Source of the DNA: Planctomycetaceae bacterium
GTDB taxonomy: Bacteria > Planctomycetota > Planctomycetia > Planctomycetales > Planctomycetaceae
Length of the DNA: 12,125 bases
Direction of reading: 5' to 3'
NCBI GenBank assembly: GCA_029259875.1
Contig: JAJDEK010000214.1
Location: 1 to 12,125 of the forward strand
Program-made: the position numbers and the translations under genes
Notes under the pieces: generated by a model
The model's input: the letters and a program-made list of their open reading frames with translations, nothing else
What the model was told of the DNA's origin: nothing
Databases searched by the model: none
In this document: piece after piece, positions 1 through 6,826 of the stretch
Layout of the letters: each line of letters begins with the position of its first letter
Numbering within the stretch: the first letter of the stretch is position 1

Positions 1-33
1 CAGGTCGGTATGTTGCCGTCCGTTTTGTATCCA

Positions 34-43
34 TAACATGTTA
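34..43. repeat. 10-bp palindrome upstream of fusA
   Basis: TAACATGTTA is a perfect 10-bp palindrome that ends 25 nt before the fusA start codon. It could be an operator, but a 10-mer palindrome also arises by chance. I see no convincing -35/-10 pair in the 68 bases before fusA and no clear Shine-Dalgarno, so the promoter probably lies partly outside the window. Confidence 0.3.
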
Positions 44-68
44 CCTTAAGTAAACGTTCATCAAAGCC

Positions 69-2213
69 ATGAAAAATCTGGACAAGTATCGAAACATTGG
101 AATTTCGGCTCACATTGACTCTGGTAAAACCACACTTACCGAACGAGTTCTGTATTACTCAGGACGTATTCATAAAGTTCGTGAAGTGCGTGGCGGCGAT
201 GGTGGCGCTACAATGGATAGTATGGACCTTGAACGTGAACGAGGTATTACGATTGCCTCTGCTGCGACCCAGGTCCAATGGAAAGACACAACCGTCAACA
301 TCATTGATACACCGGGTCACGTTGACTTCACTGTAGAAGTCGAACGTAGCTTGCGCGTGCTCGATGGTGCTGTGCTGGTACTCTGCTCTGTGGGTGGTGT
401 GCAAAGTCAGTCACTAACGGTTGACCGCCAGATGAAACGTTATGGCGTTCCTCGTATTGCATTCATCAATAAGATGGACCGCACCGGTGCAGACTCAGCC
501 AGCGTAATCAAACAAATCGAAGAGAAACTACACGTCGTCCCTCTACCACTTCAGATCCCAATGGGTGAAGGCGCTGAATTTGAAGGTGTTGTTGATCTGG
601 TTACCATGCAAGCAGTCACATACACAGGTGAGCAAGGTGAAGATGAGATCTTTGGTGATATTCCTGAAGAGTTTAAAGAGGCTGCGGAAGAAGCACGCTC
701 TGCGATGTTGGAAACGCTGTCCATGTTCAGCGACGACTTAATGGTAGCACTGCTTGAAGAAGCAGAGATGCCCGTAGAAGACATCTACAAAGTTATCCGT
801 GATGCTACACTTTCACATGAAATTACTCCTGTGATGATGGGTACTGCTTTCAAGAACAAAGGCGTTCAAACTCTGCTCGATGCAGTCGTGCGATTTTTAC
901 CTAGCCCGCTTGACCGTGAGATCTCTGCGATTGACTTGGATGCACAACAAAAAGCAATCAAAGAAGGTCAGGAAAAAACAGACAGCGAGTCGTTCCGAAC
1001 CAAACTATCACACTCATCTGATAAACCTCTGGTATCGATGGCATTTAAAATTGTCGATGAAACATTCGGCCAATTAACTTATATGCGTATCTATCAGGGT
1101 AAAATTGAAAAAGGCAAAAGCTATATCAATACCCGAACAGGGAATTCCACCCGGTTTGGCCGGTTGGTACGTATGCACGCTGACAGCCGTGAAGACGTTG
1201 ATTGTGGTGAAGCCGGTGACATTATTGCCGCCGTTGGAATGGAATGTGCCTCAGGAGATACTTTCTGTACTGATGATGTTAACTTTGCTCTCGAAAGTAT
1301 CTTTGTCCCTGAGCCTGTGATTCGTCTTTCGATTGAACCACTCGACCGGGATGGTGCAGATCGTCTGGCTAAGGCAATTCAACGTTTCAACCGTGAAGAC
1401 CCCACCTTCCATGTGATGACTGATGAAGAAACGAATCAGACCATCATCGCTGGAATGGGTCAGTTACACCTCGATGTTTACATCGAACGCATCAAACGTG
1501 AATACAAAGTGGAATGTATCGTTGGTGAGCCACGTGTGGCTTATCGCGAGACTCCCACTATTCCTGTGGAATACAATCATAAACACAAAAAGCAAACTGG
1601 TGGTTCCGGTCAGTACGCTCACGTGGTTGGTAAAATTGAACCGATGCCTGTCGAAAACGACGGTGAAACCTATGAATTTGATAATGACATTAGCCAGGGT
1701 CGTATTCCAAGAGAATACATTCCAGCTGTAGATAAAGGTTTTCAACGAGCTTTGGTCAAAGGCCCTCTTTGCGAGTGTGAAGTGGTGGGAGTCAAAGCCA
1801 CACTTTCTGATGGTAGCTACCATGACGTTGACTCATCAGAAATGGCCTTTAATGTTGCTGGTTTCAATTGTATGCGAGATGCACTGAAGAAATCCAATAT
1901 GGCACTTCTGGAGCCAATCATGAAACTGGAAGTTGAAGTTCCCGAAGAATATCAAGGTGCGGTTTCCGGGCATGTGGCACAGAAACGAGGCGTGATCAAT
2001 ACTTCTGAAACGAGATTGGGAACGAGTATTTTCATCGCGGAAGTACCACTGGCAAACATGTTTGACTATGCCAATGAGCTGCGTTCCATGACACAGGGTA
2101 AAGGGGGATTCAGTATGGAATTCTCCCGCTATTCCCAAGTTCCTAGAAATATCCAAGAAGAAGTCGTGGCACGACGCCTGAAAGAAAAAGAAGAACGTCT
2201 GGCAACCGCCTAA
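69..2213 (+). CDS. fusA: Elongation factor G, spdEFG1/mitochondrial-EFG1-like
   Basis: Ribosomal translocase GTPase that moves tRNA and mRNA after peptide-bond formation, in the cytoplasm. All GTPase motifs are visible: P-loop AHIDSGKTT (residues 14-22), switch I RGITI (58-62), DTPGH (80-84) and NKMD (134-137). Domain II, the [14 protein letters not shown] stretch of domain IV, the [12 protein letters not shown] loop near the domain IV tip and a C-terminal domain V follow, giving 714 residues, close to the bacterial norm of about 700. Ser instead of the usual Ala in the P-loop, plus the [21 protein letters not shown] block, match the subfamily shared by spirochaetes, planctomycetes and mitochondria rather than the str-operon EF-G. 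No rpsL, rpsG or tuf lies beside it; a strong terminator follows at once, so it ends its transcript. The start is the first ATG of the conserved N-terminus, with no obvious Shine-Dalgarno. Confidence 0.97.
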   Translation: MKNLDKYRNIGISAHIDSGKTTLTERVLYYSGRIHKVREVRGGDGGATMDSMDLERERGITIASAATQVQWKDTTVNIIDTPGHVDFTVEVERSLRVLDGAVLVLCSVGGVQSQSLTVDRQMKRYGVPRIAFINKMDRTGADSASVIKQIEEKLHVVPLPLQIPMGEGAEFEGVVDLVTMQAVTYTGEQGEDEIFGDIPEEFKEAAEEARSAMLETLSMFSDDLMVALLEEAEMPVEDIYKVIRDATLSHEITPVMMGTAFKNKGVQTLLDAVVRFLPSPLDREISAIDLDAQQKAIKEGQEKTDSESFRTKLSHSSDKPLVSMAFKIVDETFGQLTYMRIYQGKIEKGKSYINTRTGNSTRFGRLVRMHADSREDVDCGEAGDIIAAVGMECASGDTFCTDDVNFALESIFVPEPVIRLSIEPLDRDGADRLAKAIQRFNREDPTFHVMTDEETNQTIIAGMGQLHLDVYIERIKREYKVECIVGEPRVAYRETPTIPVEYNHKHKKQTGGSGQYAHVVGKIEPMPVENDGETYEFDNDISQGRIPREYIPAVDKGFQRALVKGPLCECEVVGVKATLSDGSYHDVDSSEMAFNVAGFNCMRDALKKSNMALLEPIMKLEVEVPEEYQGAVSGHVAQKRGVINTSETRLGTSIFIAEVPLANMFDYANELRSMTQGKGGFSMEFSRYSQVPRNIQEEVVARRLKEKEERLATA

Positions 2214-2228
2214 GTTCTTAACAAATAT

Positions 2229-2260
2229 AAAAAGCCCCGTTTTCTTAAACGGGGCTTTTT
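2229..2260. terminator. Bidirectional intrinsic terminator between fusA and the DapA-like gene
   Basis: A 14-bp perfect stem with core AGCCCCGTTT (2233-2242) and AAACGGGGCT (2247-2256), and a TCTT loop (2243-2246), is flanked by A-tracts on the left and T-tracts on the right. It can therefore terminate transcripts from both sides. It lies 15 nt after the fusA stop. On the minus strand the stem overlaps the last codons of the convergent gene, and that gene's stop codon (2245-2247) begins in the loop. Confidence 0.93.
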
Positions 2261-3174
2261 TGTTGCGCTAATTCTTCCTCTGCCTGCAGGATGGGTTCCA
2301 TCAGTTGGCGAATCTCTGCTTCCTGTTCAGAAGTCAGAGTCCGCTGCGGTGGGCGCGGTGGACCAAAATCGGCGCCCGTCAAAGTAATCGCATACTTCAA
2401 CATACTGATATTGAAACTGTCCCCTGCTCTGGCCCGATAGTCTTCAATGGGCAATATTTGTTCTTGAATTTGCATCCCTTTTACATAGTCACCTGAAGCA
2501 AAAGCCGCATGCATTGCCAATGACAAATGAGGACAAACATTTCCTGCCCCACTGGTGAACCCACCGGAACCAGCAAGCATATAGTATGGTGCAAAACGCT
2601 CTGCCGAACCACAGATCCATTCTAAACCATGCTCATCAGCATTGACTGTCGTACGAAACTGATGCATCTGGTTTACCGAATACTTCACTCCAATAGATCG
2701 CCTATCAGTGGCTAATTTAAGTAGCAGTGCATCACTGGGAATTTCAGCCTTTTTGTAGTACAAAGTCGGGCAGTCTGCTGCATCCATCACACTGAGATAA
2801 TACTCTTCCGCGCCACGATCGCTCATGTAAGGGTGAGCGAATGGCATGAACATAATCCCTGTCGCACCGGCTTTCATGGAATTAATGGCCGTCTGACAAG
2901 CTACGCCGACCTGATACCCAATAGGAGCAAAAATGAGTGCATCTGGACCGGCCGCATCGCGGGTAATTTTCACCAGCTCAACGATTTCCTCTGGAAGCAG
3001 GCTATGGAATTCACTGGTACCCGCTCCGGGTAGAAAAACGCGCATCCCTGCTGCATATAATTTTGCAGTGTGTGATGCTTGTACATCAGCATTAATCTTA
3101 TCGTTCTGATCAAAGGCAGTAAGAGGTACAATATGAACGGTTTGAAGCTGTTGGTTCTCTATTTGGGGGCTCAT
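2245..3174 (-). CDS. DapA/KDG-dehydratase-family (class I aldolase-like) lyase
   Basis: Member of the dihydrodipicolinate synthase/N-acetylneuraminate lyase superfamily (TIM barrel, Schiff-base lysine), 309 residues, the usual length. Visible marks are the substrate-loop motif GAGTSEFHSL (50-59), close to the GGTGEF form of 5-dehydro-4-deoxyglucarate dehydratases; the tyrosine of TLYY (Tyr139 probable); and Lys164 in GVKYS, the expected Schiff-base lysine. After this lysine, family members usually have an acidic residue; here it is Tyr. Members cleave or dehydrate 2-keto acids, often from sugar-acid breakdown; the exact substrate cannot be read from sequence, and lysine synthesis (DapA) is less likely. 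The start is ATG at 3174, with AGGAA about 9 nt upstream. It is transcribed divergently from the CitG-like gene and convergently with fusA; its final residues QQKSPV are encoded inside the terminator hairpin. Confidence 0.88.
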   Translation of the reverse strand: MSPQIENQQLQTVHIVPLTAFDQNDKINADVQASHTAKLYAAGMRVFLPGAGTSEFHSLLPEEIVELVKITRDAAGPDALIFAPIGYQVGVACQTAINSMKAGATGIMFMPFAHPYMSDRGAEEYYLSVMDAADCPTLYYKKAEIPSDALLLKLATDRRSIGVKYSVNQMHQFRTTVNADEHGLEWICGSAERFAPYYMLAGSGGFTSGAGNVCPHLSLAMHAAFASGDYVKGMQIQEQILPIEDYRARAGDSFNISMLKYAITLTGADFGPPRPPQRTLTSEQEAEIRQLMEPILQAEEELAQQKSPV

Positions 3175-3337
3175 AAAACAATTCCTATTACCTGGGCAGA
3201 TCGATACACCAGAGACTTCATTTCCCTGGAGCCATCCTGCAAAATTAAACTTGAAACAGAGACTCAGCAGGATAATTAAGAGTCTTTACATACTGTTGTA
3301 CGCGGAATTCTGCTGGCCATCAATCTAACAGAGCCCT
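3175..3337. promoter_or_regulatory. Divergent intergenic region, promoters expected
   Basis: This 163-bp gap separates two divergent genes and must hold promoters for both. The best rightward candidate is TTGAAA (3251-3256) with GATAAT (3271-3276), but the 14-nt spacer is shorter than the usual 16-18. I see no strong leftward pair, hairpin or operator-like repeat. Confidence 0.3.
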
Positions 3338-4243
3338 ATGAGTAAAAATAATCGACAACTCGAAAACTGGTTCTACCTGGCATGTTTAATGGAATCAACC
3401 GCCAGAAAACCGGGGAATGTGCATCCTGAAGCCTCTTTCCCAGATTTAACTTATCGTGATTTTTTGAAATCTGCCAATATAATTGCCCCAATTCTAGCTG
3501 GCACAGAATCACATAAGATTGGGTTTGCGATCAAGCAATGTATCCAAGCAACCCAGCAAGCCATTCCTAGCAATTCTAATCTTGGAATGGTGTTATTACT
3601 GGCTCCTCTGGCAGCAGTTCCGTTAGAAATTACTGCTCAAGAAGGCATTCAGACAATCTTGAATCAATTAACGGTCCAAGATGCCAGAGAAGTTTACGAA
3701 GCAATTCGCATTGCCAATCCGGGAGGTCTTGGGAAAACAGAAGTAGAAGATATCTCGACTGAACCAACGGGAACACTACGAGAAGTAATGAGTCTGGCCG
3801 CTTGTCGAGATTCTGTTGCCAGTGAATATGCCAATGATTTTCAAATCACCTTAGGTACCGCGGCCCCCGTGCTAAAGGAATTATGGAGTCAATGCTCTGA
3901 TTGGGAAGAAGCCATCATCCGACTACAGCTTAGGTTAATGTCTGATTTTCCGGATACTTTGATTGCACGAAAATGTGGGAGCGAAGAGGCACAGCAGGCT
4001 GGACAGTATGCAAGCGAGGTTCTGAGGGCCGAACAATTCATCCCCAGTTTGACTAAGTTCGATTCATGGTTACGTATGCACGGAAATCAACGCAATCCAG
4101 GCACAACGGCTGACCTGATCGTCGCTGGTCTCTTTGTAGCGATGCGGGATGGTTTTATTCCCACACCTGATCTCAGTACAATCATGAAACAGATTCCCAA
4201 GAAATATGAACACGACTTGAGAATGAGCCCAAACCATGAATAA
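3338..4243 (+). CDS. CitG/MdcB-family (triphosphoribosyl-dephospho-CoA synthase-like) protein
   Basis: This 301-residue protein carries the conserved blocks of the CitG family: the N-terminal ACLMESTARKPGNVHP (15-30), then ASFPDLTYRDFLKSA, SNLGMVLLLAPLAAVPL (80-96), NPGGLGKTEVEDI (127-139) with TLREVMSLAA (146-155), DTLIARKCG (206-214) and the C-terminal NPGTTADLIVAGLFVAM (253-269). Characterised members transfer a triphosphoribosyl group from ATP to dephospho-CoA to make the prosthetic-group precursor of citrate or malonate decarboxylating enzymes. No such enzymes are near, and CitG-like proteins also occur in archaea and methylotrophs without citrate lyase, so the true substrate here is open. 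It is first gene of a likely operon: its stop overlaps the start of the pterin-synthase-like gene by 8 nt, implying coupled translation. The start ATG has no strong Shine-Dalgarno. Confidence 0.87.
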   Translation: MSKNNRQLENWFYLACLMESTARKPGNVHPEASFPDLTYRDFLKSANIIAPILAGTESHKIGFAIKQCIQATQQAIPSNSNLGMVLLLAPLAAVPLEITAQEGIQTILNQLTVQDAREVYEAIRIANPGGLGKTEVEDISTEPTGTLREVMSLAACRDSVASEYANDFQITLGTAAPVLKELWSQCSDWEEAIIRLQLRLMSDFPDTLIARKCGSEEAQQAGQYASEVLRAEQFIPSLTKFDSWLRMHGNQRNPGTTADLIVAGLFVAMRDGFIPTPDLSTIMKQIPKKYEHDLRMSPNHE

Positions 4244-4739
4244 TTCACCACAATATAAAGTACGCGTTACCAAAGACCATCTGGTATTCAGTGCGGCTCA
4301 CTTTATCACATTCAACGGAAACATTTGCGAACGGATCCATGGGCATAATTGGAGAGTTGCTGCTGAATTAACCGGGCCGTTAGATGAAAACGGTTATGTA
4401 TTTGACTTTATCGCGTTACGAGACCAATTACAAAAAACCGTCGACTCTCTTGACCATCGGGTCTTACTTCCGACAAAACATCATCTGATTGAAGTCTCAG
4501 AAGACAATGATGAGGTTCAAGCGACCTTTGCAAAACGACGCTGGGTGTTTCCAAAAGAAGATTGTATTTTGCTGCCCATTGAAAATACGACTGCAGAATT
4601 AATTGCACATTGGATTGGCCAACAGTTGATCCCTGTGATAGGATCTTATGCTTCTAGTCAGATTGAATTATTACAAATTGAAGTGGAAGAAAACTTCGGA
4701 CAATGGGCCATCTGCCAGCTTGAATTGCCTCAAACCTGA
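4236..4739 (+). CDS. 6-pyruvoyl-tetrahydropterin synthase / QueD-family protein
   Basis: Pterin-processing T-fold enzyme of 167 residues. Zinc ligands are visible as His22 (SAAHF) and His35/His37 (IHGHNW). Cys31 is placed as the catalytic cysteine, and the LDH motif (Asp73-His74) supplies the other part of the relay. VFDF (55-58), an ENTTAE block (116-121) and Glu151/152 fit the pterin-anchoring end of the fold. Family reactions turn 7,8-dihydroneopterin triphosphate into 6-pyruvoyl- or 6-carboxy-tetrahydropterin, or cleave the side chain. About 35 residues, including WVFPKEDC, separate LDHRVLLP from the ENTTAE block, longer than in plain QueD. No queC, queE or queF neighbour is present, so queuosine synthesis is not supported by context. 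The 8-nt overlap with the upstream CitG-like gene suggests linked function. Confidence 0.88.
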   Translation: MNNSPQYKVRVTKDHLVFSAAHFITFNGNICERIHGHNWRVAAELTGPLDENGYVFDFIALRDQLQKTVDSLDHRVLLPTKHHLIEVSEDNDEVQATFAKRRWVFPKEDCILLPIENTTAELIAHWIGQQLIPVIGSYASSQIELLQIEVEENFGQWAICQLELPQT

Positions 4740-4780
4740 GCCTTCTCCACTGAATCACAATACAAATGAATGAGCCAGCT

Positions 4781-4785
4781 AAGGA
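4781..4785 (+). promoter_or_regulatory. Shine-Dalgarno that fixes the thioredoxin-TPR start
   Basis: AAGGA lies 7 nt before the ATG at 4793. The in-frame ATG at 4766, nine codons earlier, has no such site in front of it, so 4793 is the preferred start. Confidence 0.6.
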
Positions 4786-4792
4786 ATCAAAA

Positions 4793-5656
4793 ATGTCAGC
4801 AGACTCTGCATGGATTACTGATATCACCGAAGAAAATTTTGAAACGGAAGTCGTCAGACAGTCTGAACAAACGCCGGTCCTGATTGATTTCTGGGCTCCC
4901 TGGTGTGGTCCTTGCCAGCAGTTAGCACCGATGTTAGAGAAACTGGTCGAGGAAAATCAGGGAACATTTCGTCTCGCCAAAATCAATATCGATGAACAAC
5001 AGGAGCTCGCAGCTGCGTTTCAAGTACAGTCCATTCCGACAGTAGTTGCCTTTTTGAATGGTCAACCAGTGGATCACTTTCAAGGAATTTTACCTGAAGA
5101 AACATTGAAAGAATGGATCGGTCGATTGATACCCTCCCCTGTTCAAATTCTGCTACAAGAAGGGCAAGAAGTGGAAGAGGCAGACCCTGCCTTAGCGGAA
5201 GCCAAGTACCGTGAAGCCTTCAATTTGGAACCCGATAATGAGGTGCTAAAATTACGGATCGCAGCAGTATTGGCGAAGCAATCACGATTTGAAGAATGTG
5301 CCACAATCATCAACGAACTGGAAACGCGAGGGTTTCTGGAACCCGAAGCAGAACAGATCAAGTCACAACTTGAGCTCCAAGCTGCAGCAGATGAAGCAGG
5401 TGGCGTCGAATCTGCGAGGGCCACTTTAGCTGCTGATCCGGATAATGCTGCACTCAAGATTGCATTGGCGGATGCATTGGCCATTTCGAACAAGCATGAA
5501 GAGGCGCTCGAAATTTGTCTTTCGATTATCGAACAAGACAAAATGGGCGCAGGAGTGGAAGCCAAAGCGACAATCCTGAAGATCTTTGACGTACTTGGCA
5601 CCCAATCGGCTCTCGCAAGCACTTATCGCAGAAAGCTGGCAACTCTGCTTTACTAA
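4793..5656 (+). CDS. Thioredoxin-TPR protein, CnoX/YbbN-like
   Basis: The N-terminal thioredoxin domain (about residues 6-115) has an intact active site WCGPC (Cys38, Cys41) and the cis-proline in SIPT (Pro82). A C-terminal helical domain of about 170 residues with TPR-like repeats follows: ALAEAKYREAFNLEPDNEVL, a second SRFEECATIINEL helix pair, then AADPDNAALKIALADAL and EEALEICLSIIEQD. The closing YRRKLATLLY matches the end of YbbN/CnoX proteins, which act as cytoplasmic chaperone-redoxins guarding clients from over-oxidation and handing them to GroEL. E. coli CnoX lacks the full CXXC pair; this protein keeps it, as in alphaproteobacterial forms, so it may also reduce disulfides. Length is 287 residues from 4793 (296 from 4766). 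It follows the pterin-synthase-like gene by 53 nt, probably in the same operon, and ends 8 bp from the convergent operon with no clear terminator between. Confidence 0.92.
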   Translation: MSADSAWITDITEENFETEVVRQSEQTPVLIDFWAPWCGPCQQLAPMLEKLVEENQGTFRLAKINIDEQQELAAAFQVQSIPTVVAFLNGQPVDHFQGILPEETLKEWIGRLIPSPVQILLQEGQEVEEADPALAEAKYREAFNLEPDNEVLKLRIAAVLAKQSRFEECATIINELETRGFLEPEAEQIKSQLELQAAADEAGGVESARATLAADPDNAALKIALADALAISNKHEEALEICLSIIEQDKMGAGVEAKATILKIFDVLGTQSALASTYRRKLATLLY

Positions 5657-5664
5657 TGCAGCGA

Positions 5665-6825
5665 TCATTGCCCGGCAGATCTGGTTCCTTGTGGAGATCC
5701 TGCAATCGGAACACCAAATGGTAAAGGACGTCCAGCGACCTGATAGCCTAAAGAGTGCGCATGTTTCTGTAAGGAACGATAAAGTTCAAAGCTATCGGGA
5801 TACACCCAAAAAGTGAGCGTGGAGCCTGCGCCAATATCTGTTAAGGCCTGATAAAATCGGGACTGAATCTGGAGCGCTGCTTCTTCGTTCTCTTCACGTA
5901 CATCATCATCCCGATCAATTTCCCACTTGGTTACGCCGACCCGGAAGCCTCTACTGCCTCCGTTTCTTAACTGATCCATGGTTGAGAGTACCTGACGTTC
6001 AACGACATACTTCATCGTATACCCACGAATCGGTCCCACCTTACCATGATGTTCCCGATATTTGGCAAGCCAATTTCCTCGTTTCATGACTTGATCTTTC
6101 AAATCATCAAGCAATTCATTGATGGGTACATATGACACTTTGTTTTTAGAAAGCAAAAAGTGCCATTCTTTATCGGTCACCAATTGGCTAACAGGAGTGA
6201 GCCGGTGCTTCAGTTGTTTCACCTCATCGCGCGGTACAGAAACCTGTCGGGATTGTGCCACAACCCGTTCCAACTCCCTTTGTGTTTCTTTTTTAGACTT
6301 CACTAAACCCAGCAATTTATCATAACGTGCTTCTATCGTATCGCTTCTCTGATCGAGCTGAGAAACCAATGCTTGCACTTTTCCACTAATGGCCTGCTTT
6401 TGAAATAATAATTCCTGAGCGCCAATTTTTCGACTTTGCATAACTTGATCGAGACTGGATAGCTCCGCTTCCATTCTCTGTACTTCACTGAGTAATTCCT
6501 GAGAAGGTTCTTGATAGATAATTCTAGGCTGCTGAGGAACAATCTGCTTCGGCTCAGGATCCTGTTGTGTGAGAAGTAGCGCAGGCGCTTCACTTATTGG
6601 CGGGTCCGGTTCCACTTTGGGAGGAAAAGCTATTAAATCAGTATCAATAATTTCTGGCTGAAGTGGAATTGCTGGTTGATTCTCAGTGACAGTCACTGGA
6701 GCCTGACTCATCCTGACACCGGCTATCACAATCAAGATAATGAGGATTCCCACAATATTGGCAACGATATCCAAAAAGGAATCGGAACCAAAGTTAGCAT
6801 CCCCTTGTGGTGTGCGACGGCTCAT
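5665..6825 (-). CDS. ExbD/TolR/MotB-like membrane-anchored protein with membrane Asp
   Basis: Uncharacterised 386-residue protein with the layout of an ion-driven stator subunit: a short cytoplasmic N-terminus, one transmembrane helix (about 17-37) starting FLDIVANIVGILI, a proline/glutamate-rich stretch (about 42-105), a predicted coiled coil (about 108-195), and a C-terminal domain (about 218-386). Asp19 in FLDIV aligns by eye with the proton-carrying Asp of ExbD (PFIDV). The C-terminal part contains SKNKVSYVPINELLDDL (226-242) and LTFWVYPDSFELY (337-349) followed by RPLPFGVPIAGSPQG, a tail I recall from planctomycete hypothetical proteins. I see no OmpA-like peptidoglycan-binding motif. 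It is third gene of the operon: its ATG comes 1 nt after the upstream stop, and GGAG inside the upstream gene serves as ribosome binding site. Function is inferred only from layout and the MotA/ExbB-like gene. Confidence 0.82.
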   Translation of the reverse strand: MSRRTPQGDANFGSDSFLDIVANIVGILIILIVIAGVRMSQAPVTVTENQPAIPLQPEIIDTDLIAFPPKVEPDPPISEAPALLLTQQDPEPKQIVPQQPRIIYQEPSQELLSEVQRMEAELSSLDQVMQSRKIGAQELLFQKQAISGKVQALVSQLDQRSDTIEARYDKLLGLVKSKKETQRELERVVAQSRQVSVPRDEVKQLKHRLTPVSQLVTDKEWHFLLSKNKVSYVPINELLDDLKDQVMKRGNWLAKYREHHGKVGPIRGYTMKYVVERQVLSTMDQLRNGGSRGFRVGVTKWEIDRDDDVREENEEAALQIQSRFYQALTDIGAGSTLTFWVYPDSFELYRSLQKHAHSLGYQVAGRPLPFGVPIAGSPQGTRSAGQ

Positions 6826-6826
6826 A

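Noticed and set aside
1..68. Possible C-terminus of an upstream gene
   Set aside because: All three forward frames are open for 10 or more codons before a stop, so none can be preferred and no product is recognisable.
1464..1823. 119-codon open frame on the minus strand
   Set aside because: It is antisense to conserved EF-G domains and shows no protein-like motif.
4740..4792. Terminator or promoter between the PTPS-like and thioredoxin-TPR genes
   Set aside because: No hairpin with a T-tract and no -35/-10 pair is visible, so read-through as one operon is simpler.
5143..5622. 159-codon open frame on the minus strand
   Set aside because: It is antisense to the well-supported TPR part of the thioredoxin-TPR gene and has a Ser/Ala-rich translation typical of a shadow frame.
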